Source of the DNA: Limnephilus marmoratus
Lineage: Eukaryota; Arthropoda; Insecta; Trichoptera; Limnephilidae
Direction: 5' to 3'
Assembly: GCA_917880885.1 (NCBI GenBank)
Contig: OU862908.1
Location: forward strand, 8,282,501-8,346,500
DNA length: 64,000 nt
Each line of letters starts with the position of its first letter. The first letter of the stretch is position 1. The notes under the pieces were generated by a model. The model was given only the letters and a program-made list of their open reading frames with translations, made no database searches and had not been told where the DNA came from. Position numbers and translations under genes: made by a program. Of the stretch, positions 9,675 through 20,919 are shown piece by piece.

Positions 9675-10866
9675 GGACTCCAGATACTAATATCTACAGC
9701 CTTTATGTCGGACGAATATCTACAGCTCATATGTTGAACTAATATCTACGAACTTCAGAGTGTTGACTAATATCTACAGAGCTAAGGTCGGACGAATCTC
9801 TATGACGGTCCCAGTGTTGACTAATATCCACAGAGCGTAGGTTGAACTAATATCTACAGAGCGTAGGTTGGACTAATCAGCTAAATGTGTCCAATAGTCC
9901 GATATTAGGGATTTTTACATACATACATACATCTCTCTCTCTCTGGTTTCAATCCTGGGATTGGTTTGCAGCAATTTCCTTTAGTTTCCTCTTCCATTCT
10001 TCCCTGTCTTGTGCGGCTCTTTTGAGGTCTGCATATGATAAGCAGCGCACGTCCACCAGCAGGTCCTCCAGGTACTCTCGGCGTGGGCGTCCCCTAGAGT
10101 TTGTCCCCTCGGTCATACCCTCCATTATGGAATGCAAGAGGCCTTCTTGTCGTATTACATGGCCGATCCATCTTGCACGCCTTTCGGACAAGGTCCTGAG
10201 CAGGTGCCTTCCTCCTTCGATTCTTTGGAGAACCTCTTCATTTGTAATGTGGTCTCTCCAGGAAATTCCTAATAGTTTTCTATAGGACCACATCTCAAAA
10301 GCCTCTAGTCTCCGTTTATCTCTTTTGGATAGGCACCATGTTTCGCAGCCGTACATCAAGATACTCCATACATAGGTCTTGATGAGGAGTATTCTCAGCT
10401 TTAGGTCTATATTATTTGATTCAATTATTTTCGACCTTTTATTGAAAGCAAGCCTAGCCTGGTGTATACGGCTGTCGACATCGCTCTTAGACCGACCGTC
10501 CCATGTTATTTTGCTCCCGAGATAGACAAACTCCTTGGCGTTCTTTAGTGGAACTCCTGACATACATATTTTTACATAAATTAAGTTTTTTAAACTACAT
10601 ACGCAATATTACGTTATTCCAATATGCTATACATAATTGCAAATCCAACCTCTGCCAGTGCTGTAGATATTCGTCAACACTTTGGTTTTCATAGATATTA
10701 GTCAGCAGTTTGAGCTGTAGATATTCGTCAACACCTTGGTTCTCGTAGATATTAGTCAACAGTTTGAGCTGTAGATATTCGTCAACACTTTGGTTCTCAT
10801 AGATATTAGTTAGATTTTTTCTGTTTTTGGAATTCCTGTAGATATTAGTAGACGCCTCCCGATTCG
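9675..10866. mobile_element. Hairpin minisatellite element, copy 1 (interrupted)
   Basis: Left part 9675-9925 has about eight imperfect 28-31 bp units built on CTAATATCTACAGAGC or CGAATATCTACAGCTC. Right part 10571-10866 has the same kind of units in reverse complement (CTGTAGATATTCGTC). The uninterrupted relative at 12218-12800 shows that both parts belong to one element with inverted repeat-array arms. The RTE fragment at 9931-10563 was inserted into its centre. Confidence 0.75.
9931..10563 (-). pseudogene. RTE-type LINE C-terminal fragment
   Basis: The minus-strand 204-residue frame carries the C-terminal hallmarks of RTE-clade ORF2: EFVYLGSKIT, LLIKTYVWSILMYGCETW, RRLEAFEMWSYRKLL, ITNEEVLQRI, RRARWIGHV and RGRPRREYL. 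The RT palm and endonuclease are absent. The 3' end is a (CCAGAGAGAGAGAGA)-type simple repeat (plus strand CTCTCTCTCTCTGG), as in RTE elements that end in microsatellites. ACATACAT words on both sides fit a target duplication in the minisatellite element. A second copy (48002-48409) differs at about three positions over 400 bp, so both insertions are recent relative to other elements here. Confidence 0.85.
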
Positions 10867-11284
10867 AGTAATAATTGCTAAAGGGTAATGAAGCTCTGAG
10901 AAATGCCCATATATTATATTGGCCATGTTGCCCATTGTCTATTTTCCGACCCTCCGGGCGTTACGAGCAGGTGAGGGGTAAGTCTGTTAGGTATACAAGC
11001 CAGTTATATAATAACATGTGATGCGTTGCGTGAAAGGGGTACGACTACAGGCTACAGGTAGGGCACGCTCATAAGTAGGACTGGATAAAGGTAGGTAGGC
11101 TAAGTTGAATAGGTTTTCTGACGTGGTTAGTCAAAACGCAGTGTCTTCCTTGATAGTCTCAATGAAAACACTGTATTATTACTTACCAAAGCAGTACTAT
11201 GTAGTATATATAACCATGCGTAGGCCAGATTATTTTATTCTTGAAAATAAGAATATCATACTTAGATACTGAATATTTTAAATT

Positions 11285-11515
11285 TCATAGATAAATTAGA
11301 TATTTCCACAATATTCCAGAACATGTGAAACGTTCGGGAATAGTCTGGAACGTTCGGGAACACCTCGAAACATTCCAGAACACTCTTGGATGTTGTGAAA
11401 TGTTTTGTATGGGTGGGGCTACCCATCGATAGGGGAATATAATGCAATATCCGTCGTGGGTTCGAATCTCACATCAACTCCCTGGGCGAAGTCGGGTACC
11501 CCAGATAGTTATTAC
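11285..11515 (+). mobile_element. Heat-shock-element-like array element, copy 2
   Basis: This shorter copy has the phased GAA/TTC array at 11310-11400, including a perfect GAA-TTC-GAA trimer at 11348-11360. It ends with GTGGGTGGGGCTACCCAT, a GGGTTCGAATCTC word and GGGTACCCCAG before ATAGT. The 5' part is missing. Confidence 0.65.
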
Positions 11516-11523
11516 ATGAAATT

Positions 11524-11872
11524 TTGGAGGCGTCTACTAATATCTACAGGAATTCCAAAAACTGAACAACTGGACTAATATCTATGAGAACCAAAGTGAG
11601 GACGAATATCTACAGCTCAAACTGCTGACTAATATCTATGAGAACCAAAGTGAGGACGAATATCTACAGCTCAAACTGCTGACTAATATCTATGAGAACC
11701 AAAGTGTGGACGAATATCTACAGCACTGGCAGAGGTTGGATTTGCAATTATGTAGCATATTGGAATAACGTAATATTGCGTAAGCAGTTTAAGAAACATA
11801 ATTTATGTATGTATGAATGTAAAAATCCCTAATATCGGACTATTGGACACATTTAGCTGGATTTGGGTTTTT
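11524..11872. mobile_element. Hairpin minisatellite element, copy 2 (half element)
   Basis: It starts at GGAGGCGTCTACTAATATC, has seven TAATATCTA units (three near-identical 55-bp double units at 11566-11715), then the shared unique core. The core includes GGAATAACGTAATATTGCG and TCCCTAATATCGGACTATTGG. It is the reverse complement of half of the copy at 12218-12800. Confidence 0.75.
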
Positions 11873-11943
11873 GTTTGACAGCTTTATTTATTTTGACTGC
11901 TTCTAAATTATTTAGTCTGTTACCATGACCATTTCTATGTCAG

Positions 11944-11965
11944 TTAGGTTAGGTTAGGTTAGGTT
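11944..11965. repeat. Short (TTAGG)n tract
   Basis: Four TTAGG units; too short for a telomere. It is consistent with an arthropod genome. Confidence 0.8.
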
Positions 11966-12177
11966 GTTGTGCCGTGTATTTCGAAATAAATAAATATCTT
12001 TGTATTATGACCACCATGTTTGTTCAATAAATTATTGTCCTCGTAAACAGCAAAATACGTAATATTATGCAAAAACTTCATGTACGTACTTTAAACGTTT
12101 AAGCCTTTACGTAATTTGTAATTACATAATTGAAGTAATTTATTCTTTTCCGTACAACCTCTTGCTCAGCTGCCTTC

Positions 12178-12800
12178 TGTAGATATTAGTCCAACCTACG
12201 CTCTGTAGATATTAGGACTCCAGCTACTAATATCTACAGCCTGTATGTCTGACGAATATCTACAGCTCATATGTTGAACTAATATCTACGAACTTCAGAG
12301 TGTTGATTAATATCTACAGAGCTTAGGTTGAACTAATATCTACAGAGCATAGGTTGGACTAATCAGCTAAATGTGTCCAATAGTCCGATATTAGGGATTT
12401 TTACATACATACTTACATAAATTAAGTTTTTTAAACTGCATACGCAATATTACGTTATTCCAATATGCTATACACAATTGCAAATCCAACCTCTGCCAGT
12501 GCTGTAGATATTCGTCAACACGTTGGTTCTCATAGATATTAATCAACAGTTTGAGCTGTAGATATTCGTCAACACTTTGATTCTCATAGATATTAGTTCG
12601 ATTTTTTCAGTTTTTGGAATTCCTGTAGATATTAGTAGACGCCTCCGATATTAGTCACCATACTGGGACCGTCATAGATATTCGTTCGACCTTAGCTCTG
12701 TAGATATTAGTCCACATTCTGAAGTTCGTAGATATTAATCCAACATATGAGCTGTAGATATTCGTCCGACATACAGGCTGTAGATATTAGTATCTGGAGT
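12178..12800. mobile_element. Hairpin minisatellite element, copy 3 (both arms)
   Basis: This is the most complete copy. A left arm of TAATATCTACAG units starts at GACTCCAGCTACTAATATC, followed by the unique core (GGGATTTTTACATACATAC, then GCAATATTACGTTATTCC). The units then appear in reverse complement and end AGATATTAGTATCTGGAGTC. The two outer ends, GACTCCAG(C/A)TACTAATATC, are inverted copies, so single strands could fold into a long hairpin. No protein is encoded. Confidence 0.8.
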
Positions 12801-12829
12801 CGAAATTTTCAGTAAGTAACCTACCACTT

Positions 12830-14055
12830 GTATTTTGTTAACGTTAAAAGAAGTATCTACGCAACACAATGTGCATATTTATAAAAAAAGTTGGATAAAT
12901 ACATAGTGTAAGACACGATGAATTAATTATTGAAAAGGAAACGTGGATCTACTTCAGATATTTATACATGTTTGTGTATGTTTAAAATTGGGTGTTAATA
13001 ATTGAGGACTGTTGCTAAATAATCCATTAAAAATAACTGGCAAACCAAACGTTTTTCTTATTTTAGTTGTCCTCATCAGAGATCGGCCTCGCCATGTCCG
13101 CAATATTTACACGTGGATAATCGGAAACAGACAACACGCTGTTTGTTATTTGTTTTCAACCTTATAGCCAACAGCCAACAGCATCAGAGCCATCAGCTTG
13201 CAGTCGCTGGTCACGTACGAAGTTCCGAAGACATTGAACAGGAATAACACAACAACTAACAAAGCATTTCCAATAATACTCAAGAGTTCTGCAGTCTTCC
13301 GAGCGGCAACTCATCGCAATATACACATAAATACAGTAGTAACATGTAATGAAACTGACGTCAGTGCAGGTAATTCGTTTTGTTGTTCTCTTCGGACGTT
13401 GCAGAAAATCTTAATCTACCGCTGAAATGGGAGCGTTGAACTCGGCAGCGAAACGTGGTCGTTGCGTAAGAGATGATTGGCGAGATCTCTGCGATATCAA
13501 ACTAACGCTTTGATTCATAACATCATAACAACTTGCGCCATCCCTCGACGGAGCTAGTGTCACAATACGCCGACCATCGACCGAGCTGCCACCGATGAAC
13601 GTGAACATTGAACATGCCCTAATAAGGTACTCTGGTAGGTACCACCAACACAGGTAGCAGCTGCTACTCACTCTAGTCCAGGGTTTCTCAACTTCTTTCG
13701 GGTCGCGACTCCATTTTACAAATTTCAAGTGAACGCGATCCCCACAGAGAATAGGGGGAGGAGATTATTTCTCAATATAATTAAACTTTTTGTATAATAA
13801 ACTCATTCATCTGTATTTGAGCACGTTTGTGTCTTTCTATCATGTGTCATTCATGTCATTTTCGACAATCAATATGTTTCTTGTTATGGATTTCAAATTC
13901 AAGCGATGAAGATCCACTCTCACAGAGATAGTATATAGAAATAAATGGTCGCTTTTATAATTCCCACGGTTACAACACGGCGACGGCGAAAATCAAAAAA
14001 CGTATGATTTTTTAATTTTTTATCTTCATTATGTACTTACATTTTTTTAAATATT
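12830..14055. other. Intergenic stretch, weak hAT-like end at 13677
   Basis: No gene is recognised. CAGGGTTTCTCAACTTCTTT beginning at 13679, followed by CGGGTCGCGACTCC, resembles a hAT family terminus (CAGGGTTCTCAA-type). The second end was not found, so this is reported only as a possible fragment. Confidence 0.4.
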
Positions 14056-14525
14056 AATCTTATGCAACTACCGAGGTTCTGCAGTGCCTCCACGATGTTT
14101 ACCGAGGGGAGGGTGCACTCATTCCCAGCCTTACTTCGCCACCGACTAGCCAGCTTCTGGAGCAGGATACGAACTTCAACCAATATCATTGTCGTGGCTG
14201 CATCCGAGTGGCTCAGTTCCCCAATAAATGAGCGATGGATGCAGATGATGAGGCGACCTCCATGATGGACGATCCCAAAATATCTTTTTATCTTTTATTT
14301 TTAATTCTGTCTACTTATTATTTATTTTAATTTTATGTTTATTTTTTGTTATTTGTGTGATGAATTTTGTTTTCATTTTATGTTTTAATTAGGTACTTAC
14401 CTAATATTTAAACTTTTTTTTCTTTTATAGTAAAGTTGTTTATGTAATATGGCAGACTGGGATTGCACTACCCTCCCAGTCCTGCTGGAATAAAAACTTA
14501 AATAAATAAAATAAATAAATAAGTG
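14056..14525 (+). pseudogene. LINE ORF2 C-terminus and 3' UTR
   Basis: The plus-strand frame carries LPRFCSASTMFTEGRVHSF and then RHRLASFWSRI. This motif closes the ORF2 protein of a group of insect non-LTR retrotransposons (an RYCSAS-type C-terminus). It stops at 14265. About 250 bp of 3' UTR follows and ends in TAAATAAATAAAATAAATAA, the tail. Everything upstream of the last 70 codons is missing, so this is an extreme 5' truncation. The clade is uncertain. Confidence 0.6.
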
Positions 14526-16400
14526 ATTGATATCAGTTTGTCTACGGGTTCTTTTAACATTTCTGTTTGTAAAATTGAGACAGGTACATAAAATATACGG
14601 TTCCATGCCAACTGAGAATAAAGTCAACTCAACACCTCTTTGAAAAGTCATTAAAAGCTATGAAAAATATAATTTTAAATTAGCCGATAACCCTAACCTA
14701 ACGTAACCTATTTAACCAATATTTTATATATTTTTTTTATCACTCTAAATGACTCATCTGGTGGTTCTGAGTTGTCCGGTCACCGAAATATACACCTTAT
14801 ATTTTCGCAAAAGTACATTTTTGGAAAAAAATATTGATAATAACTAATAACATAAAAAAATAAAGAATAGACAAGATGAAAGAAAAACAAAAAACATGGA
14901 AAACATTAAAACAAAAAGCAGAAAATTTCTTTCAATTTCACTTTTACACTTAACCGTTTTTTCAGCATACATTTCTTTCTGAGAATCAATTCACAGCTTT
15001 TTATTGTGGAACAAGGTTGGCATTCTAGAGTTCTTTGACCATATTTATTTAGGTATCGGGGAGTAACAAGTCTATCGTTTGCAGTTAGTTTTGTGTTATG
15101 AACATGTACCTAAACACTTCTTTATTATATTCAGATTGAGATGTATGCCGACGTTCCTTGCCACAATAATGCTGCATCTCTTAATACACTAAATAATAGT
15201 GGAATATGAGGAACACTTGTATATATACGTATGTCTTCTTCCTCGTGGAATATGAGGAAAACTTGAATATGTACGTATGTCACTCGTATCAAAGAAATGA
15301 GATGCCGCTTTTCGTTGCCGTCGCAGTGCCCTTGCTGTGGGAGTGCCAATGGCTAATTTATAATTCACGCATTCAAATCGTTTGTACGGCACGGTGACGG
15401 CAACAGCACGCAGTATCTTATTTCTTTAATATGAGTGAGGGAGATGTAAGAAAATGATTACTTTTTTTTCTTTTGGAGCAAGAAGACAAGGGCATAGCTG
15501 TGGCATTCACATGGGAGGGGGCACAATGGAGAAATAGGTGGCGGGAGGGAGGGCGGGGGGGGGGGGGGGGGGTGGAGTTGGAAAATTTGTTGGAAAGTTT
15601 TTTGGGATCTCTAATTTCCATAACTTATTACTTATATACGCCCTTGGAAGCCAAGAACAAAGGCGCGAAAATTTGGCTTCCCGAATATTGCTTAAATATC
15701 CGTATAAATACGAAAATGAACTGATATTGTTATTTTTACATAAACCTGAATAGACATCCTACATGAAAAAACACACTTCAAAGGTGATTAATAATAAATA
15801 AATACCTTTATATGCATTTTAAAAAGGAACAAAAATGCTAAAACTCGCGACTTTTCTGTTTTGACAGCGGTCTGAAGTCACAGATAAATTAATTACAAAA
15901 TTTCAAGAGTTGCCACATTAATGAAATTTTTTACCCTACCTAAAGAGATATTGGTGCAAGCGATTTTGACCTTGTTTTCATACAGTTTCTTTATACAAAA
16001 GGGTCAAAATCGCATATAAAAAGTTTTTTTTTGAAATTTCATAGGGGACACCGGTGTCCCCTTGGCCTCCCATACATATGCATGCGTACATTTTTTGCTG
16101 TCACCGTGCCGTAACCGTGGGATTTATAAAAGCGCCCATAGGTAACTCGAAAGGTTTGGCTATTGCTTTTTGTAACGTATCTCCTTGTTACCGGAAGCTA
16201 GCTCAGGAAAATTATTGATATTCAAATAAGTGCAGTTTTTGTACCTACCTCTGTACTTTCTCCACTCTGCCTTCTCATCAGTTCGGGTCGCTTGGGGTGG
16301 GACAAAAGGGGGATGAATTTAATTATAGAGATTTTAAATGTTAGGATTTATTTAGGTTTGGCAAGGATACATGATCTTAATTATACTTAGATCTACTTAC
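14526..16400. other. Intergenic stretch with homopolymer run
   Basis: No gene is recognised. There is a two-copy tandem of about 45 bp at 15200-15290 (GAATATGAGGAA...TACGTATGTC). An uninterrupted run of 18 G lies at 15555-15572 inside a GGGAGGGAGGG context and is G-quadruplex-capable. A perfect 18-bp palindrome GGGGACACCGGTGTCCCC lies near 16044-16061. Proline- and glycine-rich ORFs around 15418-15750 are readings of the G-run. Confidence 0.6.
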
Positions 16401-16744
16401 ATCTAAATCTTAATTAGTTGTCATATGGTTCGGGGTTGCTTCTCCATTGTTCTCATGTCAAAGTTAATTGTTTACTGAAACTACCTTCGTGTCACTGGGT
16501 TCTCTGCAGGTGCCTTGGTAAGGTCGAGGTCCTCGATGGCAGCTCCTCTCGTTCAGCAGCTCAGGCCTTCCTAGTCGAGTCTCCTGCCTCTGAAGCCTGA
16601 AGTCTCCTGAAGTCGTCTGCTTCACTTCGCACTTTGGCCACTCGCCGCGTATGGTCACCGCACTTTCTTCGTCTCACGCCCAACTTTACGTCGCCGGGCG
16701 GAGGAACGTATGTTTTGCGAATCATTTCCTTGAACTCCACTATA

Positions 16745-17055
16745 ACTTCTTCATCCACCGCCCAGCACCACCTCGCTGGGCGGGGAACCCGTACTTGGTG
16801 TTGCACCACCACTCGTGTCTCCTCTCTTCCCCGTCTCGGTCTTGACTCCTGTTTCTTCATCCACCGCCCAGCATCACGCCGCTGGGCGGGGAACGCGTAC
16901 TTGCCGTTGTACAATATACGTGTCTCCTCTCGGTCCCGGTCTTGACTCCTATTTCTTCATCCACCGCCCAGCATCACGCCGCTGGGCGGGGAACGCGTAC
17001 TTGCCGTTGTACACTATACGTGTCTCCTCTCCGTCCCGGTCTTGACTGTCTGTCT
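16745..17055. repeat. 100-bp tandem repeat with GC-rich hairpins
   Basis: Three units start at about 16750, 16856 and 16956 (spacing 106 and 100 bp). Each holds CCGCCCAGC, a 7-base spacer and GCTGGGCGG, a perfect 9-bp hairpin, followed by GGGAAC and CGTGTCTCCTCT. A degenerate fourth unit (GCCGGGCGGAGGAAC) lies at about 16690. The last two units are nearly identical. Overlapping ORFs on both strands follow the repeat and change frame between units, so I do not call a gene. Confidence 0.75.
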
Positions 17056-17224
17056 CGGCATGCCCTATGAACTGGTAAGACCTGTGGCTCTACCCCGCAC
17101 TTCTTTCTTCTTCCCTTTTAGTACCTGCACCCATATCTGTCATCACTTTCTTTGTCTTTGCTGCACAGAGCGAGACTCTTTCATAACACAAAATTATTTA
17201 TTCAAATTTATTTGTGACGAAATT

Positions 17225-17860
17225 TGATTCGTCACATTTTATTTATTTAATACAAACGGCATAAGTATGCCGTAAACACTAATTACATGTCACAAATTCG
17301 TATTCAAAATATCAGTAATGATAAAACAGTGTATGTATAACAGTTAGTTGTGACGATACATTGGGAAGTGACAACAGAGATACCTTTACATGCAAAAATC
17401 TATAATACAAATAAAATTAGTAGTGATTTAAAAAATATGATAGCATAGCCTTCTTGTTCCCTTGTTCCGTGCAGTTAAATAGATCTATCACATCTGCATA
17501 TCTATTAGTAACTTCATGTAACCTAGGTAAAAGTGAGTGTTTCGTATACTCAGTCCGATTATTGTTACATTTAAAAAGGATTTTAGAACGAGTGGTTCTC
17601 GTGGGAATATGAAATTCAATTAGCTTATTTAAATCAGGACTGTCTATGCTACCATTTACAATTTTGAACATAAATATTAAGTCGGTTATAATTCTTCGAT
17701 CTGAGAGTCTTAATAAATTTAATTCTTTCATCAAGTAGCCATTGGAGTAAATACACTTGTAGCGTCTCATAATAAATTGATATAGCATTTTTTTCTTAAA
17801 TAGATATGTTACGGGTTTAGGAATCCGCAGTTCCAATAATTCACAATAACTAACAATGAA
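17225..17860 (-). pseudogene. LINE ORF2 C-terminal fragment
   Basis: The 139-residue minus-strand frame (17836-17417) matches the post-RT tail of LINE ORF2 proteins: LSDRRIITDLIFMFKIVNGS, then LIEFHIPTRTTRSK, then a serine/leucine-rich stretch and a terminal LSYFLNHY. The RT itself is missing. The 3' UTR runs to an AAATAAATAAAA tail (plus-strand TTTTATTTATTT near 17237). The copy is 5'-truncated and inactive. The clade cannot be fixed from this segment; it resembles Jockey/R1-group tails. Confidence 0.7.
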
Positions 17861-18407
17861 TATTGTTCCTACAAAATATTTTTAGTGTTTCCAGCGGTGT
17901 CCCCTCAGAAAACTTTGCGAACTCCGTTTGGGGGCGCGTCTCATTAGTTGGGAACCTATACTCTAGCCCTAGTCAGTAGTAGTGGCAGACGCTCGATGTA
18001 AATAGTCGGGTAGGTAGTATATAGTAAGTTGGGGTGCAATCCATCAATGAAAATGCGTGCGGCGCGCATGCTTACTAACCGGTTTACGATTGCACTATTT
18101 CTATTGGGACAACACACCATAGTATAAGTGGTAGGTGCATAGTAAATGGCAAAGATTCTAGAATGTTCTATATTAATAGGCAACGTCGCACTCGGCTGGC
18201 CTTGATCGCTCAATATTCGAAATACTCACCTACCTAACCGACTGTTTTTTTTTTAATACTCGTATTTTAAAGCTCGTTTGGTTGGATGTTTTTGAGTGCG
18301 GTAATGGATTCTGGAATTCAATAGCGTCACTAGATTTGGGACCATTCATTGCATCAAATAGTATCATCACCAATTCTGTGAGTACTGGATTATAATTTTA
18401 TTTCTTA

Positions 18408-19021
18408 CTAGCTGACCCGGCCACGCGTTGCTGTGGCTAATAAAATACAACGTCATCTACTGGATGGCTATCCAACCTTTATAACCACCGCCGTCTTTGA
18501 GTTTATCTTGAAGAGACAGACAGATGCCGCGGAGGACATTAATTTATAATACGTAGAGATGGTATGAAAGATTATAATAATGTGCATGAAATGCTTGAGG
18601 TAACTAACGTTTTTAAGTTAATAAGGATTAATACTGTATCGTGACCATTTTTTTAGAAGATACAATGGGTATAGTAAGCTATCCGTAAAAGATAGATATA
18701 AGCCTTCGCGGACTTTTTTGTAGATCTATAAAAGAGGAATATCCCACCATGCATTGTTTTGTTATATCGCAAAAGGATTAGGCAGCGTTTTCGATGAAAG
18801 CTACCAGGCGGCTTGACTTTTTCCGACACTTCTAACAATTATCGTTATGTTTCAACCAATTTACACAAATCCTTGACAAATTACATATCTAAACCTTCCT
18901 CACGAAACACTCTATCTATTGGTGAAAACCGCATGAAAATCCGTTTAGTAGTTTTCGAGTTTATCGCGAACAGACAGACAGACAGACGACGCGGGGGACT
19001 TTAATTTATAATATGTAGAGA
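18408..19021 (-). mobile_element. Helitron-like element with duplicated 5' head (complete)
   Basis: Read on the minus strand it starts TCTCTACATATTATAAATT preceded by A, and ends CGGGTCAGCTAG followed by T, which is the canonical A/T Helitron target. A second 5'-type head (TCTCTACGTATTATAAATT) lies inside at about 18567. The 3' 160 bp therefore look like a complete mini-element fused to a longer one. The copy at 41404-42049 has the same architecture on the plus strand. No ORF of note is present. Confidence 0.75.
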
Positions 19022-19504
19022 TAGAGATAGAGATGAATGCACGACAGGATATGGCACCATCAATTTCATAACATGATAACTGAACAATATTGGATCGATA
19101 GGCTTAACTTCCGACGATTTTATATCGATATCCCGAGCACGGTTGCGCTGTAGATAGCCAACCCGTTATTGACACCAAATAAATAAGAAATCATTTAACA
19201 GTGGCAACACTGGCGGATCTATGGATTGACATTCTTAAACTGCAAACGTCAAACGGACGTAAAAAGACGTGTATTTTATTACACTAAAAAAAGAGTTAAT
19301 TAGTTAATGAGGTCTTTAGCCACAATTTGTCATATTTGAATAATTTTCGTTTTTTCAAGCCCAAACCTATGTAACGTAATTGGTCCGAACGCGTTTACGA
19401 CTTTACAATTCTAAGAGCTTCGTTGGTTCACGTGTGTTTTTAATTCTTATTATTTATTCCGTAATTTTGCGCAACGACCGCCATTTTTCAAAAAAGTTAA
19501 CATT

Positions 19505-19600
19505 TTTGAAGTGAAAACTTCTTTAGCACCGTTGTGATTTGAAACTCGGTGAAACGAAAAATAGCGACACTAAAAAGAGAAGAACGTATTCCGCAATTTT
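19505..19600 (+). mobile_element. MITE-like family GAAGTGAAAACTTC, copy b (partial)
   Basis: It has the 5' block of the family (GAAGTGAAAACTTCTTTAGC to GACACTAAAAAGAGA). The middle and 3' end are missing. A run of 14 C follows at 19677-19690. Confidence 0.6.
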
Positions 19601-19797
19601 CTCTCTGGATTTTGACACTACTGGAAATGTTTTTTAATGTAATGTACATAGTTACTACTACTCGACTACTTGCGTGCCCCCCCCCCCCCCTTGGTGAGAT
19701 AAATTTGGGCAACTTCGTATATTCCTTTCAAGTAACGTGAGATTTTGCTGGACCCCCCCAACACCTTTTGAGCTCACGTAATTAATGTATGCCCCCT

Positions 19798-20020
19798 TTT
19801 GAAGTGAAAACTTCTTTCGCACCGTTGTGATATGAAACTCGATGAAAAGAAAAATAGCGACACTAAGAAGGGTCAAACATATACATCTATAAGATTTAGC
19901 CTGCGCGAGAATGAGATAGTACCTACTCGTATAATCGATTTTCCTTTGTGCGGTGCTTCGTAGCCTATCGGTCTCCTCTTTGTGCGGTGCTTCGTAGTGA
20001 ATTTCACACTCTGTTTTTTT
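19798..20020 (+). mobile_element. MITE-like family GAAGTGAAAACTTC, copy c
   Basis: Both the 5' block and the GTGCGGTGCTTCGTAG block are present, the latter in two tandem versions at about 19956 and 19981. It ends in TTTCACACTC and a T-run. The internal partial duplication is particular to this copy and to the one at 50879. Confidence 0.65.
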
Positions 20021-20458
20021 TTTATTAACAATTTTCATTAACCTGTCATTTGCCAGGAACGCGCCGGCGCGCGAGAATCGAATTTCAAAAATGAATATTA
20101 ATTCAAATAATTTGGATGAGATTTTAAATTTTATTCCATTAATATATAACATAAAATAAAGCTTAAAATAGCTTCCTCCATTCTTGTTCTTAAGGTAATT
20201 TAAAAAAGGTAAGGTAAAAAACCCTGGCCTTTGACAGGTTAACAGTTAACGAAGTTTATCTGACACTAGAAATTTGAATATCGAACATCGGAACATTTGT
20301 TTTCAATCGCTTACTGACCGTAGATGACAGATTTAGTGAATTTCGTATTGGCATAATAGGGTTTTATTGATCGACCGTGGTACTTGCTTAACTTGTCCCA
20401 TGATGATCATACCCACGCCAACGTGGACATGCGCAATATCGTTAATAAGTAAAATTTT

Positions 20459-20675
20459 CAAAATTTTAAGCAACCCCCGACACAAAAAGAACTGATGACC
20501 TTGAAAAGCTTGAATAGATTTTCATGAATTGTAGCTAAGAACCATCTTAATCAAGTCAGCTTTCAAACAAAAAACGCATCGTAATCAGTCCATTCGTTTA
20601 GGAGCTACGATGCAACAGACACACTGACGGCGGTCAAACTTCTAACACCGCTCCTTGCGCCGGGGGTTAAAAAAT
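20459..20675 (-). repeat. Lepidoptera-type AACCCCCGAC repeat, copy 1
   Basis: On the minus strand it starts TTAACCCCCGGCGCAAGGAG and continues with GTGTGTCTGTTGCATCGTAGC and a GAATGGACTGATTACGATGC block. It ends with a CAAGGTCATCAG block. The reverse-orientation partner lies at 44029-44222. Repeats of this form are common in moth and butterfly genomes as I know them. It does not encode protein. Confidence 0.7.
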
Positions 20676-20919
20676 CAACACAAAAATGTATCAAGTTTTA
20701 AAAATAATATTAGGTACCCATATAATAAACCCATATAACGCTCATTCACCTCTACTCTGGAGGTGGTAACCGGTGGTGGTGCAATGCGCACGCGCAGCCC
20801 TCGCACTCCTCAGTGACGCCACTGTACATCTCTATTATTTCGAAAGATTGAAAGATTCGAGAGATTCCAAATCTAACCAAAAAGTCATGAAATAGAAATT
20901 CATTTCCCTAGGGTCAATA

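Noticed and set aside
9675..12800. CRISPR-like repeat arrays
   Set aside because: The repeated TAATATCTAC units have imperfect, non-unique spacers and occur in inverted arms. The surroundings are insect transposable elements, so a prokaryotic CRISPR array is excluded.
13679..13760. Complete hAT element
   Set aside because: Only one hAT-like terminus is visible; no partner end or 8-bp duplication was found.
15418..15753. Glycine- and proline-rich ORFs
   Set aside because: They are translations of the 18-G run and its surroundings.
16561..17045. Overlapping ORFs on both strands (up to 117 residues)
   Set aside because: They follow the GC-rich 100-bp tandem repeat, change frame between units, and match no family I know.
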